The position numbers were made by a program, and so were the translations under genes. Shown piece by piece: positions 1 through 8,518 of a stretch of DNA of 64,000 bases (its first letter is position 1; the number at the start of each line of letters is the position of its first letter). The notes below the pieces were generated by a model. That model did no database searches. It saw nothing but the letters and a program-made list of their open reading frames with translations, and had not been told where the DNA came from. Source of the DNA: Paenibacillus harenae DSM 16969 (GTDB lineage Bacteria > Bacillota > Bacilli > Paenibacillales > Paenibacillaceae); contig NZ_AULV01000018.1 in the NCBI RefSeq assembly GCF_000422465.1, forward strand, positions 1 through 64,000, written 5' to 3'.

Positions 1-233
1 GAGGACCGGGATGGACGTACCGCTGGTGTACCAGTTGTTCCGCCAGGAGCACCGCTGGGTAGCCAAGTACGGACGGGATAAGCGCTGAAAGCATCTAAGC
101 GTGAAGCCCCCCTCAAGATGAGATTTCCCAGTATGTAAGACCCCTTGAAGACGACGAGGTTGATAGGTTCGGGGTGGAAGCGCAGCAATGCGTGCAGCTG
201 ACGAATACTAATCGGTCGAGGGCTTATCCTAAG
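1..233 (+). rRNA. 23S ribosomal RNA, 3' end (partial)
   Basis: The window opens inside a 23S rRNA gene. The last 230 or so bases match the conserved 3' part of bacterial 23S rRNA (domain VI, ending near the motif ATCGGTCGAGGGCTTA). The exact 3' end is estimated. The gene is cut by the window edge. It is followed, about 215 bases later, by a tRNA cluster on the same strand, so this is the tail of an rrn operon. Confidence 0.95.
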
Positions 234-447
234 AAGATCTGCATGGACCCATACATCCGGCAGACAAACAGCTAAAGTTCAGCAGCAATTTCTTTCGTAT
301 CCGGTTTTCAGGGCGCAAACCCTGGCTGACAAGTTATCTAGTATGACTGCATCAGCTGGATTGCGAAGACATTTGGCGATGTCATATTACCTGATCTTGC
401 ATGCGTCCCCGAACGCTGCAAGCGACATTTATTCGGGGGACAAGCGT
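234..447 (+). other. 23S-tRNA spacer without a 5S gene
   Basis: This 214-base stretch sits where a 5S rRNA gene would be expected after 23S in most Bacillota. I see no 5S-like sequence in it, only a small hairpin (CAGGG...CCCTG near 308-323) and no open reading frame worth naming. It probably holds processing sites between 23S rRNA and the first tRNA. Confidence 0.6.
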
Positions 448-524
448 GGCGGTGTAGCTCAGCTGGCTAGAGCGTACGGTTCATACCCGTGAGGTCGGGG
501 GTTCGATCCCCTTCGCCGCTACCA
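448..524 (+). tRNA. tRNA-Met (CAT), elongator type
   Basis: A 77-base cloverleaf with a 7-bp acceptor stem (GGCGGTG pairs with CGCCGCT through G-U wobbles), anticodon CAT in the loop TTCATAC, T loop GTTCGATCC, and CCA encoded. The paired position 1-72 argues against an initiator tRNA, which usually has a 1-72 mismatch. First of six tRNAs behind the rRNA gene. Confidence 0.95.
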
Positions 525-548
525 TTACCTTTCTTTATAACCCAATTT

Positions 549-624
549 GGAGGATTAGCTCAGCTGGGAGAGCATCTGCCTTACAAGCAGAGGGTCGGCG
601 GTTCGATCCCGTCATCCTCCACCA
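549..624 (+). tRNA. tRNA-Val (TAC)
   Basis: A 76-base cloverleaf. Acceptor GGAGGAT pairs with ATCCTCC, the anticodon is TAC, the T loop GTTCGATCC is standard, and CCA is encoded. Confidence 0.95.
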
Positions 625-644
625 TGAACTTTATTCGGTATTTT

Positions 645-721
645 GGAGCTGTGGTGTAGAGGCCTAACATGCCTGCCTGTCACGCAGGAGACCGCGGGTT
701 CGAATCCCGTCAGCTCCGCCA
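645..721 (+). tRNA. tRNA-Asp (GTC)
   Basis: A 77-base cloverleaf. Acceptor GGAGCTG pairs with CAGCTCC, the discriminator is G as is usual for tRNA-Asp, the anticodon is GTC, and CCA is encoded. Confidence 0.95.
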
Positions 722-737
722 TTTTTCTTCAATGTTA

Positions 738-813
<76 letters not shown>

Positions 814-849
814 TTTCATTTTTTTGCTTAGGCAAAAAGAGTTCTATAT

Positions 850-934
850 GGAGGGCTAGTGAAGTGGCTAAACACGGCAGACTGTAAATCTGCTCTCTCT
901 GAGTTCGGTGGTTCGAATCCATCGCCCTCCACCA
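850..934 (+). tRNA. tRNA-Tyr (GTA)
   Basis: An 85-base tRNA with the long variable arm typical of tRNA-Tyr. Acceptor GGAGGGC pairs with GCCCTCC, the anticodon is GTA in loop CTGTAAA, and CCA is encoded. Confidence 0.95.
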
Positions 935-948
935 CTTCTTTACAATAA

Positions 949-1021
949 GAGCCATTAGCTCAGTTGGTAGAGCACCTGACTTTTAATCAGGGTGTCGAAG
1001 GTTCGAGTCCTTCATGGCTCA
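949..1021 (+). tRNA. tRNA-Lys (TTT)
   Basis: A 73-base tRNA body. Acceptor GAGCCAT pairs with ATGGCTC and the anticodon is TTT in loop CTTTTAA. Unlike the five tRNAs before it, CCA is not encoded (TCA follows the discriminator), so CCA must be added after transcription. Last gene of the cluster. Confidence 0.93.
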
Positions 1022-1038
1022 TCACTTTACACAATGTT

Positions 1039-1068
1039 ACCGCGGATCAGCCGATCTTCGGTTTTTTT
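1039..1068 (+). terminator. Terminator of the rRNA-tRNA operon
   Basis: A GC-rich hairpin (CCGCGGATC...GATCTTCGG) runs directly into seven T residues, 17 bases after tRNA-Lys. The position and T tract fit an intrinsic terminator for the rrn-tRNA transcript. Confidence 0.75.
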
Positions 1069-1115
1069 GTTTTATCCACTAGTCTGCTGCAATCGCTCAA
1101 TGAATAATCCTTTTT

Positions 1116-1400
1116 TTATTTACAGCGAAGAGCAAGCTCTTGAACCAATTCATTCACGGTATCCGTAAGTCGCTGGATCAAGTCATCATTTAATTCGAAT
1201 ATAGGCTCATCATTTGGCCCTTGCGAACGGTTGATCTGGGAATCGACCGCATACACGCCGCTGACGTAATGCTTAGCGCCTATGGAGGCCAGTAAAACGA
1301 CTGTTATCAGACTGGAGGGAAATTCTTGTTCAGCTAACTTCTGTTGGACGTAACATAAAAGGGGTAGCCGGTCAATCGGTTTGAATTGATCCTTGTATTT
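1116..1400 (-). pseudogene. Open reading remnant without a start codon
   Basis: On the minus strand an open frame of 94 codons ends at 1116-1118. It is preceded by an in-frame TGA at 1401-1403. It has no ATG and no ribosome-binding site; the only near-starts are internal CTG and GTG codons. The translation is protein-like, including stretches such as YAVDSQINRSQG and DLIQRLTDTVNEL, and it has an acidic, helical C-terminus. It may be the 3' remnant of a lost gene, but I do not recognise the family. It fills the otherwise empty stretch between the tRNA cluster and tagO. Confidence 0.35.
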
Positions 1401-1454
1401 TCACGATAAAAGGGAACAATATAGGCATACCGAACATAAAAAGGGGTAATTGTT

Positions 1455-2402
1455 ATGGTTTACGCACTAGCGGCTTTAATCAGCTTTGCAATTGTATTTG
1501 CATGTGTTCCGCCGCTCCGTAAGCTTGCGCTGAACCTCGGTTTTGTCGATCGTCCGAATACTCGCAAAATACACAATAAGCCGGTTCCCCTTATGGGGGG
1601 AGCGGCTATTTTTGCCGGCTGTGTCCTAGTCATGTTTCTGTTCCTTGGGTTTACTCCGCTGACCGGCACCATTGCCGCAGGCGGTTTAGTGCTTGTAACG
1701 GTCGGCTTGGTAGACGATGCGGCTAAGTCGAAAGGCAAGGATTTTCCCGTGTGGCCGCGGGTCATACTCTATATGGGGGCAGCATCCATTCCGAGTTTGT
1801 TCCAAATTAAGATCGCCGGCATTGCGAATCCGATTAACGGTTTATTTATTTCCTTCCCGGATTGGTTCTCGTGGTTAATGACCATGCTTTGGGTGTTTGC
1901 CCTTATCAATATGATCAATTTTATCGACGGCGTCGACGGTCTTGCCGCCGGCGTAAGCATGTTATCGGCCCTCACTCTGCTTACGGCCGCTTTAATAAAG
2001 GGACAGCCGGAAACGGCTATTTTGGCCATTATTGTAGCGGGTGTTTCTTTTGGATTTCTGGTACATAACTTTTATCCGGCCAGGATATTTATGGGGGATG
2101 CGGGAGCAACCTTCTTGGGGTATACGTTAGCGGTTATCGCGGTACACGGCACGTTCAAGAAAGCGACATTTATAACGGTGCTAGTACCGCTGCTTGCCCT
2201 TGGCCTGCCTATTTTGGACACGACTTATGTAATGCTTCGCAGATTGATAAGCGGTAAGGGCTTGCACCGCGCAGATAAGCTGCACACGCACCATACCCTC
2301 ATGAAATGGGGCTTAAATCAGGTGCAAACGGTCTCCTTTATGTACTTGATAGCGGCCCTGTTCGCGCTGATGTCGATCATTCTTTTATTGGCTGTAGGCT
2401 GA
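1455..2402 (+). CDS. tagO: Undecaprenyl-phosphate GlcNAc-1-phosphate transferase (TagO/WecA type)
   Basis: This 315-residue integral membrane enzyme should transfer GlcNAc-1-phosphate from UDP-GlcNAc to undecaprenyl phosphate. That is the first step of teichoic or teichuronic acid and other wall polymer synthesis at the inner face of the membrane. It has about ten hydrophobic segments and the family motifs: VDD at residues 86-88, NFIDGVDG at 155-162 (catalytic Asp region), MGDAGA at 213-218, and a His-rich cytoplasmic loop HRADKLHTHH at 271-280. The start ATG has AAGGGG upstream at 1441-1446. It stands alone with its own start and is followed by a divergent-function regulator 123 bases later. 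The exact polymer served cannot be read from the sequence. MraY is less likely because the His-rich loop and length are of the WecA/TagO type. Confidence 0.9.
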   Translation: MVYALAALISFAIVFACVPPLRKLALNLGFVDRPNTRKIHNKPVPLMGGAAIFAGCVLVMFLFLGFTPLTGTIAAGGLVLVTVGLVDDAAKSKGKDFPVWPRVILYMGAASIPSLFQIKIAGIANPINGLFISFPDWFSWLMTMLWVFALINMINFIDGVDGLAAGVSMLSALTLLTAALIKGQPETAILAIIVAGVSFGFLVHNFYPARIFMGDAGATFLGYTLAVIAVHGTFKKATFITVLVPLLALGLPILDTTYVMLRRLISGKGLHRADKLHTHHTLMKWGLNQVQTVSFMYLIAALFALMSIILLLAVG

Positions 2403-2525
2403 ATTAGGCAAGCGCTTATGGTACAATGACGAAAAAAAAGCGTTAACATGATGCTGCGAATCGTCATCTGGGAAGCCTTTCAGAGCAGTAATCATTTAAC
2501 GCTGTGGAGAATGGAGACCTGAGAA

Positions 2526-3668
2526 ATGAGCACGACAGACTGGTTAAAGCCGCTGCAGCACATTTTGAATTGTCCTGTACATGTAGTTACGAAATCGTTA
2601 GCGGACTGGAATGACTTCGTCAAGGACGCCGATAACGTATGGCTGGGAGATAAGAAAAATTCCATTCCCGCAGAAGGCGCGCGAGTAGAGAAGAACGGAA
2701 AAACCTCTATTGTTTTGACGAGTACGGATTCCACAGTTGATTTGATTGAAATTGATCATCCATCGCTGCAAATCTCCGAGAAGGAGCTAATAAGTTGGAC
2801 GCTACAATTAAACCGGGGCCAGTTTGCGCAGAAAGCGTCAACGGCAGTCTCGGAGACGGAGCGTAATTCACTCAAGCTTAGCGAGTGGATACAAAAGCAG
2901 CTTGAAGCGGATGAGCCCGCGTATTCGCTGCCTGATCATTTGACGGTTGGCAGCCGTCTGTTTAATGAAATGATTCCATTTTTACTGGTAACCGAGCAAA
3001 CCAATACGAAGCAAACTGCTTTTACGGAGCTGGAGAAGCTTCTTCGCTCTTTTTTATCCGATGATATTATTCTTATCCCTCTCAAAAGCCAGGAATGGCT
3101 TATATGGGGCTCCATCTCGCTGCTGCGCGACGAGGATGTCGAAGCCTTCGAGGAACAAGAAGATGAGACGCTGGAGGACAGCCTGGCTTCGATAGGATCA
3201 GGATTGCATGAGATGCTTGCAAGCGAATGGATCGGGGAATGCCATCTGGCAGTCGCCTATCCGGCGGCACCGGCCAAAGGCATGGTGGAAACAACGATTC
3301 TGCTGCGCGAAACCTTGAATCTCGGCCGTAAGTTTCACGTCGGAACCAATATCCATCTGCCGTGGATGCTCCAGCTGGAGCGGCTGTTAAACGCGATTCC
3401 AGAGGCGCAGAGGTCGAAATATTTGGAGCAATCCCTAAAGCGGGCGGATTTGTTCGTAGAATCGGAGATGCTCAGTACGATCGAAACCTTCTTTGCGCTC
3501 GATTGCAATGTTAGTGAAACAGCGAAGAAATTATATATACACCGTAATACGCTTTTGTATCGCTTGGACAAGCTAAAACAAGAAACCGGACTGGATGTTC
3601 GGCAATTTCGCGATGCGGTTTTAGTGAAAATTATATTACTATTGTACAAAGTTACGAAAAGAAATTAG
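2526..3668 (+). CDS. PucR/CdaR-type transcriptional regulator
   Basis: A 380-residue protein with no membrane segment. The C-terminal 60 residues (about 315-375) match the PucR-type helix-turn-helix: a helix with ETAKKLYIHRNTLLYRLDKL is diagnostic for the family. The N-terminal and middle parts look like the GAF/GGDEF-like sensor region found in CdaR-type regulators. Members usually control catabolic genes near them. Here the nearest downstream gene, 90 bases away, is an msmX-type sugar ABC ATPase, so control of carbohydrate uptake is a reasonable but unproven guess. The start ATG follows GGAGACC at 2512-2518. Confidence 0.85.
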   Translation: MSTTDWLKPLQHILNCPVHVVTKSLADWNDFVKDADNVWLGDKKNSIPAEGARVEKNGKTSIVLTSTDSTVDLIEIDHPSLQISEKELISWTLQLNRGQFAQKASTAVSETERNSLKLSEWIQKQLEADEPAYSLPDHLTVGSRLFNEMIPFLLVTEQTNTKQTAFTELEKLLRSFLSDDIILIPLKSQEWLIWGSISLLRDEDVEAFEEQEDETLEDSLASIGSGLHEMLASEWIGECHLAVAYPAAPAKGMVETTILLRETLNLGRKFHVGTNIHLPWMLQLERLLNAIPEAQRSKYLEQSLKRADLFVESEMLSTIETFFALDCNVSETAKKLYIHRNTLLYRLDKLKQETGLDVRQFRDAVLVKIILLLYKVTKRN

Positions 3669-3757
3669 TTTTTTTGTAAAGTATGTGCATAGTCACAATC
3701 CCTTGTGTGGGATAAGATATAGGCATATCGAAATTTCTATCTAGGGGGAAAATTATC

Positions 3758-4879
3758 ATGGCAGGCGTACGTTTAGAAGGCATTTACAAAAAATACCCGG
3801 GTTCCGACAAAGCATCGGTTACTGACGTTAACTTAGACATCAAGGACAAAGAGTTTCTCGTTTTGGTTGGACCATCCGGTTGCGGTAAATCGACAACTCT
3901 TCGTATGATTGCAGGTCTTGAAGAAATTTCCGAAGGTAAATTGTTCATCGGCGACCGTCTTGTAAACGACGTTGCTCCGAAGGACCGCGACATCGCGATG
4001 GTTTTCCAATCCTACGCGTTGTACCCGCACATGAACGTTTACCAAAACATGGCATTCGGCCTTAAACTACGCAAATTTAAAAAAGCAGACATCGACAAAC
4101 GCGTTCGTGAAGCTGCTAAAATTCTTGATATCGAGCATTTGCTTGACCGTAAACCAAAAGCGCTTTCGGGCGGTCAACGTCAGCGTGTCGCTCTAGGACG
4201 CGCAATCGTACGTGAGCCGCAAGTATTCTTGATGGATGAGCCGCTCTCCAACTTGGACGCGAAACTTCGTGGACAGATGCGTGCGGAAATCTCCAAGCTT
4301 ACCAAGCGTCTTGAAACAACTACAATCTACGTAACGCATGACCAAATCGAGGCTATGACGATGGGTGACCGTATCGTAGTTATGAAAGACGGTTTCATTC
4401 AACAAACGGCTTCCCCAGAAGAGCTTTACAACCATCCGGTTAATATTTTCGTTGCAGGCTTCATCGGCGCTCCTTCGATGAACTTCATCAGCGGAACGCT
4501 TGCTGAACAAGGCGGAGCACTTCGCTTCAAAGCTAGCGGCGTAGACGTTGTTGTTCCTGAAGGCAAAGCGGCTTCGCTTCGCTCGAAAGGTTACATCGGC
4601 AAAGAAGTTATCCTTGGCATTCGTCCAGAGGATCTTCACGAAGAGCCGGTATTCCTGGAAGCTTCTCCTCAAACGATCGTTAACGCGAATGTAGAGGTAG
4701 CAGAGAATCTTGGTCACGAAATGTACCTGTACTTGAACGGCATCGGCAATGACACGGTTATCGCTCGTGTTGACGGCCGCTCCGGCGTTCGCGACGGCGT
4801 AAGCGTGAAGCTTGCTCTTGACATGAACAAAGTACACCTGTTCGACAAAGAAACAGAACTTAACATTTTCGAAGCTTAA
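3758..4879 (+). CDS. msmX: Multi-sugar ABC transporter ATP-binding protein (MsmX/UgpC type)
   Basis: A 373-residue cytoplasmic ATPase that energises several carbohydrate ABC importers. Visible motifs: Walker A GPSGCGKST at residues 38-46, Q-loop Q84, signature LSGGQ at 136-140, Walker B FLMDEP at 157-162, H-loop His194. The C-terminal 130 residues form the OB-fold/TOBE regulatory domain typical of the MalK/UgpC group. No permease or binding protein gene is adjacent, as is usual for the shared ATPase MsmX. Its codon use is biased towards frequent codons, suggesting high expression. AGGGGGA at 3742-3748 is the ribosome-binding site. A strong terminator follows. Confidence 0.93.
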   Translation: MAGVRLEGIYKKYPGSDKASVTDVNLDIKDKEFLVLVGPSGCGKSTTLRMIAGLEEISEGKLFIGDRLVNDVAPKDRDIAMVFQSYALYPHMNVYQNMAFGLKLRKFKKADIDKRVREAAKILDIEHLLDRKPKALSGGQRQRVALGRAIVREPQVFLMDEPLSNLDAKLRGQMRAEISKLTKRLETTTIYVTHDQIEAMTMGDRIVVMKDGFIQQTASPEELYNHPVNIFVAGFIGAPSMNFISGTLAEQGGALRFKASGVDVVVPEGKAASLRSKGYIGKEVILGIRPEDLHEEPVFLEASPQTIVNANVEVAENLGHEMYLYLNGIGNDTVIARVDGRSGVRDGVSVKLALDMNKVHLFDKETELNIFEA

Positions 4880-4899
4880 TCTATAGTATGGCGAAAGAG

Positions 4900-4926
4900 C
4901 TGCTGGTTAATTCCGGCGGTTTTTTT
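4900..4926 (+). terminator. Terminator after msmX
   Basis: A 7-bp stem with G-U pairs (CTGCTGG / CCGGCGG, loop TTAATT) is followed by seven T residues, 20 bases after the msmX stop codon. Confidence 0.8.
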
Positions 4927-4999
4927 GTGTTCGGAAAACCGTTTTGGCCGTTCGGGCGTCTAACCGTTAATGCCGATTAGCATCCCGATTAAATAAATG

Positions 5000-5042
5000 A
5001 GGCGCCGGGCGACGGAGGAAACGTTGCGTTCGGCGCCTTTTT
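5000..5042 (+). terminator. Second hairpin terminator before hprK
   Basis: An 8-bp stem AGGCGCCG / CGGCGCCT with a longer internal loop is followed by TTTTT. It ends the region between msmX and hprK and may act as a back-up terminator. Confidence 0.65.
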
Positions 5043-5120
5043 CCTTTACGATGAAGACATTGGGAAAAAAAGCATACATACACGCAAATATAAGCAGTTG
5101 CCCTATGAGGAGGCCGTACG

Positions 5121-6059
5121 ATGGCTAAAAAAGTGAAAGTGTCTGAGCTCGTCCAGCAATTTCAGCTAGAGATTGTCGCCGGTGAGGACGGACTGAAGCG
5201 CGCAATTACGGTCGACGATTTGTATCGTCCAGGCCTGGAGATGGCGGGTTATTTCCATTACCATCCAAGCGAGCGGGTACAACTGCTCGGACGGACGGAA
5301 ATATCTTTCTTGCATATGCTGGGCAGCGAAGAACGGAAAGACCGCATGGTACGGCTTTGCAACGAAGATACGCCATGCGTTATTTTGACCAGGGGATTGG
5401 AAGCGCCTCAGGAGCTCATCGATCAATCGAATGAGACGAATATTCCGGTGCTGCGCAGCCAGACGGCAACGACCATCCTATCCAGCCGCATTACGGACTT
5501 TCTGGAGAGAAAGCTCGCCCCGACGGCAACGATACACGGCGTCCTCGTCGACGTCTACGGCGTAGGCATGCTCATTACCGGCGGAAGCGGCATCGGTAAG
5601 AGCGAGACGGCGCTCGAGCTTGTGAAGCGCGGACACCGGCTGGTCGCGGACGATGCGGTTGAAATTCGGCAGACATCGGATGGGCAGCTGCACGGCAGCG
5701 CTCCGGAGCTGATTCGGCATTTGCTCGAGATCCGCGGGCTGGGCATTATTAACGTGATGACGTTATTCGGTGCCGGCGCCGTACGCACGCAGAAGCGGAT
5801 AGGCCTTGTTATCAAGCTGGAGAATTGGCAGCAGGATAAGCAGTACGACCGTCTCGGTCTCGACGAAGAGACAACGCGCATTATTGAAACGGATATCCCG
5901 CTCGTGACGGTTCCCGTTCGTCCGGGCCGGAACTTAGCGGTCATCATCGAGGTAGCGGCCATGAACTTCCGTTTGAAACGGATGGGCTACAACGCTGCGC
6001 TGCAATTTACGAATAAGCTGACTGAGACGATCGCCGACGATATGGACGATTACGATTGA
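5121..6059 (+). CDS. hprK: HPr kinase/phosphorylase
   Basis: A 312-residue cytoplasmic enzyme that phosphorylates HPr (and Crh) on Ser46 and removes that phosphate, the central sensor of carbon catabolite repression in Bacillota. Walker A GGSGIGKS is at 154-161, His139 lies in the conserved IHG segment, and the family signature [11 protein letters not shown] is at 202-212. Length is normal. It heads the cluster hprK-lgt-ppaX-yvoF, the same order as in B. subtilis except that yvoD is missing. PpaX destroys the pyrophosphate made by the phosphorylase reaction. Its substrates of the HPr family include the protein encoded at 23729-23998. Ribosome-binding site AGGAGG at 5108-5113. Confidence 0.97.
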   Translation: MAKKVKVSELVQQFQLEIVAGEDGLKRAITVDDLYRPGLEMAGYFHYHPSERVQLLGRTEISFLHMLGSEERKDRMVRLCNEDTPCVILTRGLEAPQELIDQSNETNIPVLRSQTATTILSSRITDFLERKLAPTATIHGVLVDVYGVGMLITGGSGIGKSETALELVKRGHRLVADDAVEIRQTSDGQLHGSAPELIRHLLEIRGLGIINVMTLFGAGAVRTQKRIGLVIKLENWQQDKQYDRLGLDEETTRIIETDIPLVTVPVRPGRNLAVIIEVAAMNFRLKRMGYNAALQFTNKLTETIADDMDDYD

Positions 6060-6092
6060 GATTTGAGATTGAGCCAAAAGGGGATATAAAGA

Positions 6093-7118
6093 ATGAAGAC
6101 ATTGATACTAAATCCAATTGCCTTCACGCTCGGTTCGATTGAGGTGCATTGGTACGGCATTATTTTGGGAACGGCGGCGCTGGTTGGGCTGCTGCTTGCG
6201 GTGCAGGAAGGAAAACGGTTCGGCATTAAGCCGGACTTCTTCATGGATTTGCTGCTGCTTGGCGTTCCTTCCGCAATTATCGGGGCGCGTATTTATTATG
6301 TAGCGTTCAAATGGGAAGATTACAGGGGAAGATTTCTCGATGTGTTTAAAATATGGGAGGGCGGTATCGCCATCTATGGCGCGCTGATCGGGGCATTTAT
6401 TTGCGGGTTCTTCTATTTCCGCTATAAGGGCTACAATTTCTGGCGAATCGTAGATATTTGCGCGCCGTCGCTGCTTGCAGGCCAGATGATCGGACGATGG
6501 GGCAACTTCATGAATCAGGAAGCCTACGGCGGCGAAACAACAGAATCGTTTCTTCGTGATTCGCTTCACCTGCCATCATTTATCGTGGATCAAATGCTGA
6601 TTGACGGCATCTATCGTCATCCTGCGTTTTTGTACGAGTCATTATGGAGTCTGGTTGGGATCGCGATCTTGTTCGTGCTGCGCAGACAGCGTTTCTTACG
6701 CGCGGGCGAGCTGGTAGCCAGCTACTTTATTTGGTACTCGATCGGCCGGTTCTTTATCGAAGCGCTTCGCACCGATAGTCTGGCTTTCATAGGACCGCAG
6801 TGGCTTGCATCATTTATCAATGCATTATGGTCACCGATGGAGCTCGTATTCCAGCAAGGATATTTGGATCCGGCTTACGGGAACGTTCGTATCTCTCAGG
6901 CGCTTGCCTTGCTCCTCATTATCGGGGCTATCGTTCTTATTATCGTTCGCCGCAAGACAGGCCTTGCATCCGCTTATTACCATGACCCGATTGTGTCGAG
7001 CAAGCCGGAGCGCAATGACGGCAAGGATGATACGGCTGCAAGCGAGAAGGAAGCGGCGAAGGCCATTTCTAAGACGGAGAGCGACCTAAGCACGGAGACT
7101 GGGAAAGGGAAAGAGTAA
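6093..7118 (+). CDS. lgt: Prolipoprotein diacylglyceryl transferase
   Basis: A 341-residue membrane enzyme that transfers a diacylglyceryl group from phosphatidylglycerol to the lipobox cysteine of prolipoproteins. The Lgt signature GRWGNFMNQEAYG is at 134-146, preceded by the conserved GGIAIYGAL segment at 90-98. Seven or so membrane segments are visible. About 60 residues at the C-terminus (from about residue 290) form a charged Asp/Glu/Lys-rich cytoplasmic tail that is longer than in many homologues. It starts 33 bases after hprK and is followed 18 bases later by ppaX, so the three are probably co-transcribed. Confidence 0.96.
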   Translation: MKTLILNPIAFTLGSIEVHWYGIILGTAALVGLLLAVQEGKRFGIKPDFFMDLLLLGVPSAIIGARIYYVAFKWEDYRGRFLDVFKIWEGGIAIYGALIGAFICGFFYFRYKGYNFWRIVDICAPSLLAGQMIGRWGNFMNQEAYGGETTESFLRDSLHLPSFIVDQMLIDGIYRHPAFLYESLWSLVGIAILFVLRRQRFLRAGELVASYFIWYSIGRFFIEALRTDSLAFIGPQWLASFINALWSPMELVFQQGYLDPAYGNVRISQALALLLIIGAIVLIIVRRKTGLASAYYHDPIVSSKPERNDGKDDTAASEKEAAKAISKTESDLSTETGKGKE

Positions 7119-7136
7119 CTTAGGAGGTCTTTAACA

Positions 7137-7802
7137 ATGACGGGCAAAATCAAAACGATGCTGTTCGATTTGGACGGTACGATCTTAGACACCAATGAGC
7201 TGATTATCCGCTCGTTCATCGAGTCCTTGAAAGGTTATACGCCGGATGATTTCGGAAGAGAGCATATTATCCCGAGCATGGGTGAACCGTTGACCGACCA
7301 GATGAAGCGGTTCTCCGGACTCGAGGATGTAACGCATCTGGTGGCCGCGTATCGCGAAGTAAATCTTCGTTTGCATGATGAGTATGTCAAACCGTTCGAA
7401 TACGTCAATGAAGTCATAGCCAAGCTGCATGATAACGGCATTCAAATCGGCGTTGTTACGACCAAAATGCGCTTAACGACGGAGCGGGGGTTGAAGTTTG
7501 TCGGATTGTTCGACTACGTCGATTCGATTGTAACGATTGATGACGTCAAAAATCCGAAGCCGCACCCGGAGCCGGTCAGCAAAGCGATCGAGCTGCTTGG
7601 CGCAGAGCCGGGTATGACGATGATGGTCGGCGACAGCATCGTAGATATTCAATCGGCTGTTGCGGCAGGCGCTATCGCGGTCGGCGTAGCCTGGTCGCTG
7701 AAGGGCGAGAAGATTTTGAAGGAAGCGGGAGCGGATCATGTCATCGATGATATGCGCGACCTGTATTCTTTTGTCGGATTGGAGCGGGAGACGCTTGCGT
7801 AA
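7137..7802 (+). CDS. ppaX: Pyrophosphatase PpaX (HAD family)
   Basis: A 221-residue HAD hydrolase that cleaves pyrophosphate, in B. subtilis that released by HPr kinase/phosphorylase. HAD motif I DLDGT is at 11-15, motif II is the VVTTK segment near 105-109, motif III includes KPHPEP, and motif IV is GDS. The assignment over other phosphoglycolate-phosphatase-like HAD proteins rests on the hprK-lgt-ppaX gene order. RBS AGGAGG at 7122-7127. Confidence 0.9.
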   Translation: MTGKIKTMLFDLDGTILDTNELIIRSFIESLKGYTPDDFGREHIIPSMGEPLTDQMKRFSGLEDVTHLVAAYREVNLRLHDEYVKPFEYVNEVIAKLHDNGIQIGVVTTKMRLTTERGLKFVGLFDYVDSIVTIDDVKNPKPHPEPVSKAIELLGAEPGMTMMVGDSIVDIQSAVAAGAIAVGVAWSLKGEKILKEAGADHVIDDMRDLYSFVGLERETLA

Positions 7803-8328
7803 GGTTGAACGGTATCCGGTGGAAGGACCCAATGCGCTTTGGCAGGTGTATTCAACGGTGAGCCGGGTAAAGGCGGTTCGTAATTTCGTATTTATACAGC
7901 TGACCCGCTATTGTCCGAGTCTTCCGCTCAAAAATTGGATTTACCGCCGTATTCTCGGCATGAAGGTTGGAAAGCACACCGCATTCGCTTTAATGGTCAT
8001 GGTTGATGTTTTCTTTCCCGAGCGCATCACGGTCGGCAACAATTCCATTATTGGATATAATACAACCATATTAACGCATGAATACCTGATCAAGGAGTAT
8101 CGGCTCGGCGACGTCAAGATTGGATCTAACGTCATGATCGGCGCGAATTCGACGATTTTGCCTGGCGTATCGATCGGTGACCATGCCGTTGTGGCAGCCG
8201 GCTCCCTGGTCCACAAGGATGTGCCGGCTTATGCTTTCGTAGGCGGCAATCCGATGAAAGAGCTTAGGCGGGACGAAATAGCGGTGACAACTGGGCTTGA
8301 CGATCATGTGAGCAATTTGTTGAATTAA
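7795..8328 (+). CDS. yvoF: Hexapeptide-repeat acyltransferase (YvoF-like)
   Basis: A left-handed beta-helix acyltransferase of the LbetaH family, probably an O-acetyltransferase acting on a wall or capsule sugar; its substrate is unknown. I choose the TTG start at 7795 (177 residues). It overlaps the ppaX stop by eight bases, has GGGAG at 7786-7790 in front, and gives the N-terminus LRKVERYPVEGPN typical of YvoF. An upstream in-frame ATG lies well inside ppaX. Hexapeptide repeats (IGSNVMIGANSTILPG and similar) fill residues about 75-150, ending in the GGNPMKELR segment common to the family. Same place as yvoF in B. subtilis, just before hisZ. Confidence 0.85.
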   Translation: MRKVERYPVEGPNALWQVYSTVSRVKAVRNFVFIQLTRYCPSLPLKNWIYRRILGMKVGKHTAFALMVMVDVFFPERITVGNNSIIGYNTTILTHEYLIKEYRLGDVKIGSNVMIGANSTILPGVSIGDHAVVAAGSLVHKDVPAYAFVGGNPMKELRRDEIAVTTGLDDHVSNLLN

Positions 8329-8340
8329 TGCGGCGAACGG

Positions 8341-8383
8341 CCTCATCCCAATCGAGTGCGGAGCACCTGGGATGGGGTTTCTT
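8341..8383 (+). terminator. Terminator after the hprK cluster
   Basis: A 10-bp stem (CCTCATCCCA / TGGGATGGGG, one G-U pair) followed by TTTCTTT, 12 bases after the yvoF stop. It separates the hprK cluster from the his operon. Confidence 0.8.
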
Positions 8384-8444
8384 TGTGCCCGGTTAAGATC
8401 GATTAGCTGCTTGACGGAGGAGCGAATTTCATGCTAATATTACG

Positions 8445-8497
8445 ACTAACTCTTTAATTTGTTAGTATGGTAACTTGGTAGTACTTTAATATACTAA
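8445..8497 (+). promoter_or_regulatory. Overlapping inverted repeats in front of hisZ
   Basis: Three inverted repeats are packed within 53 bases upstream of hisZ. ACTAAC (8445-8450) pairs with GTTAGT (8461-8466). TTAGTAT (8462-8468) pairs with ATACTAA (8491-8497). TAGTA (8479-8483) faces TACTA (8492-8496) around a TTTAAT centre. The first two share GTTAGTAT and so cannot form together as RNA. They could be a protein operator or an RNA switch for histidine genes. No T-box (no AGGGTGGNACC motif) is present. A weak promoter TTGTTA-N17-TACTTT (8459-8487) overlaps the sites. Confidence 0.5.
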
Positions 8498-8518
8498 AGC
8501 AATCGAAGGTGATAACGA

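Noticed and set aside
8329-8518. T-box riboswitch for the his operon
   Set aside because: No T-box motif or specifier loop is seen, and the interval is too short after the upstream terminator.
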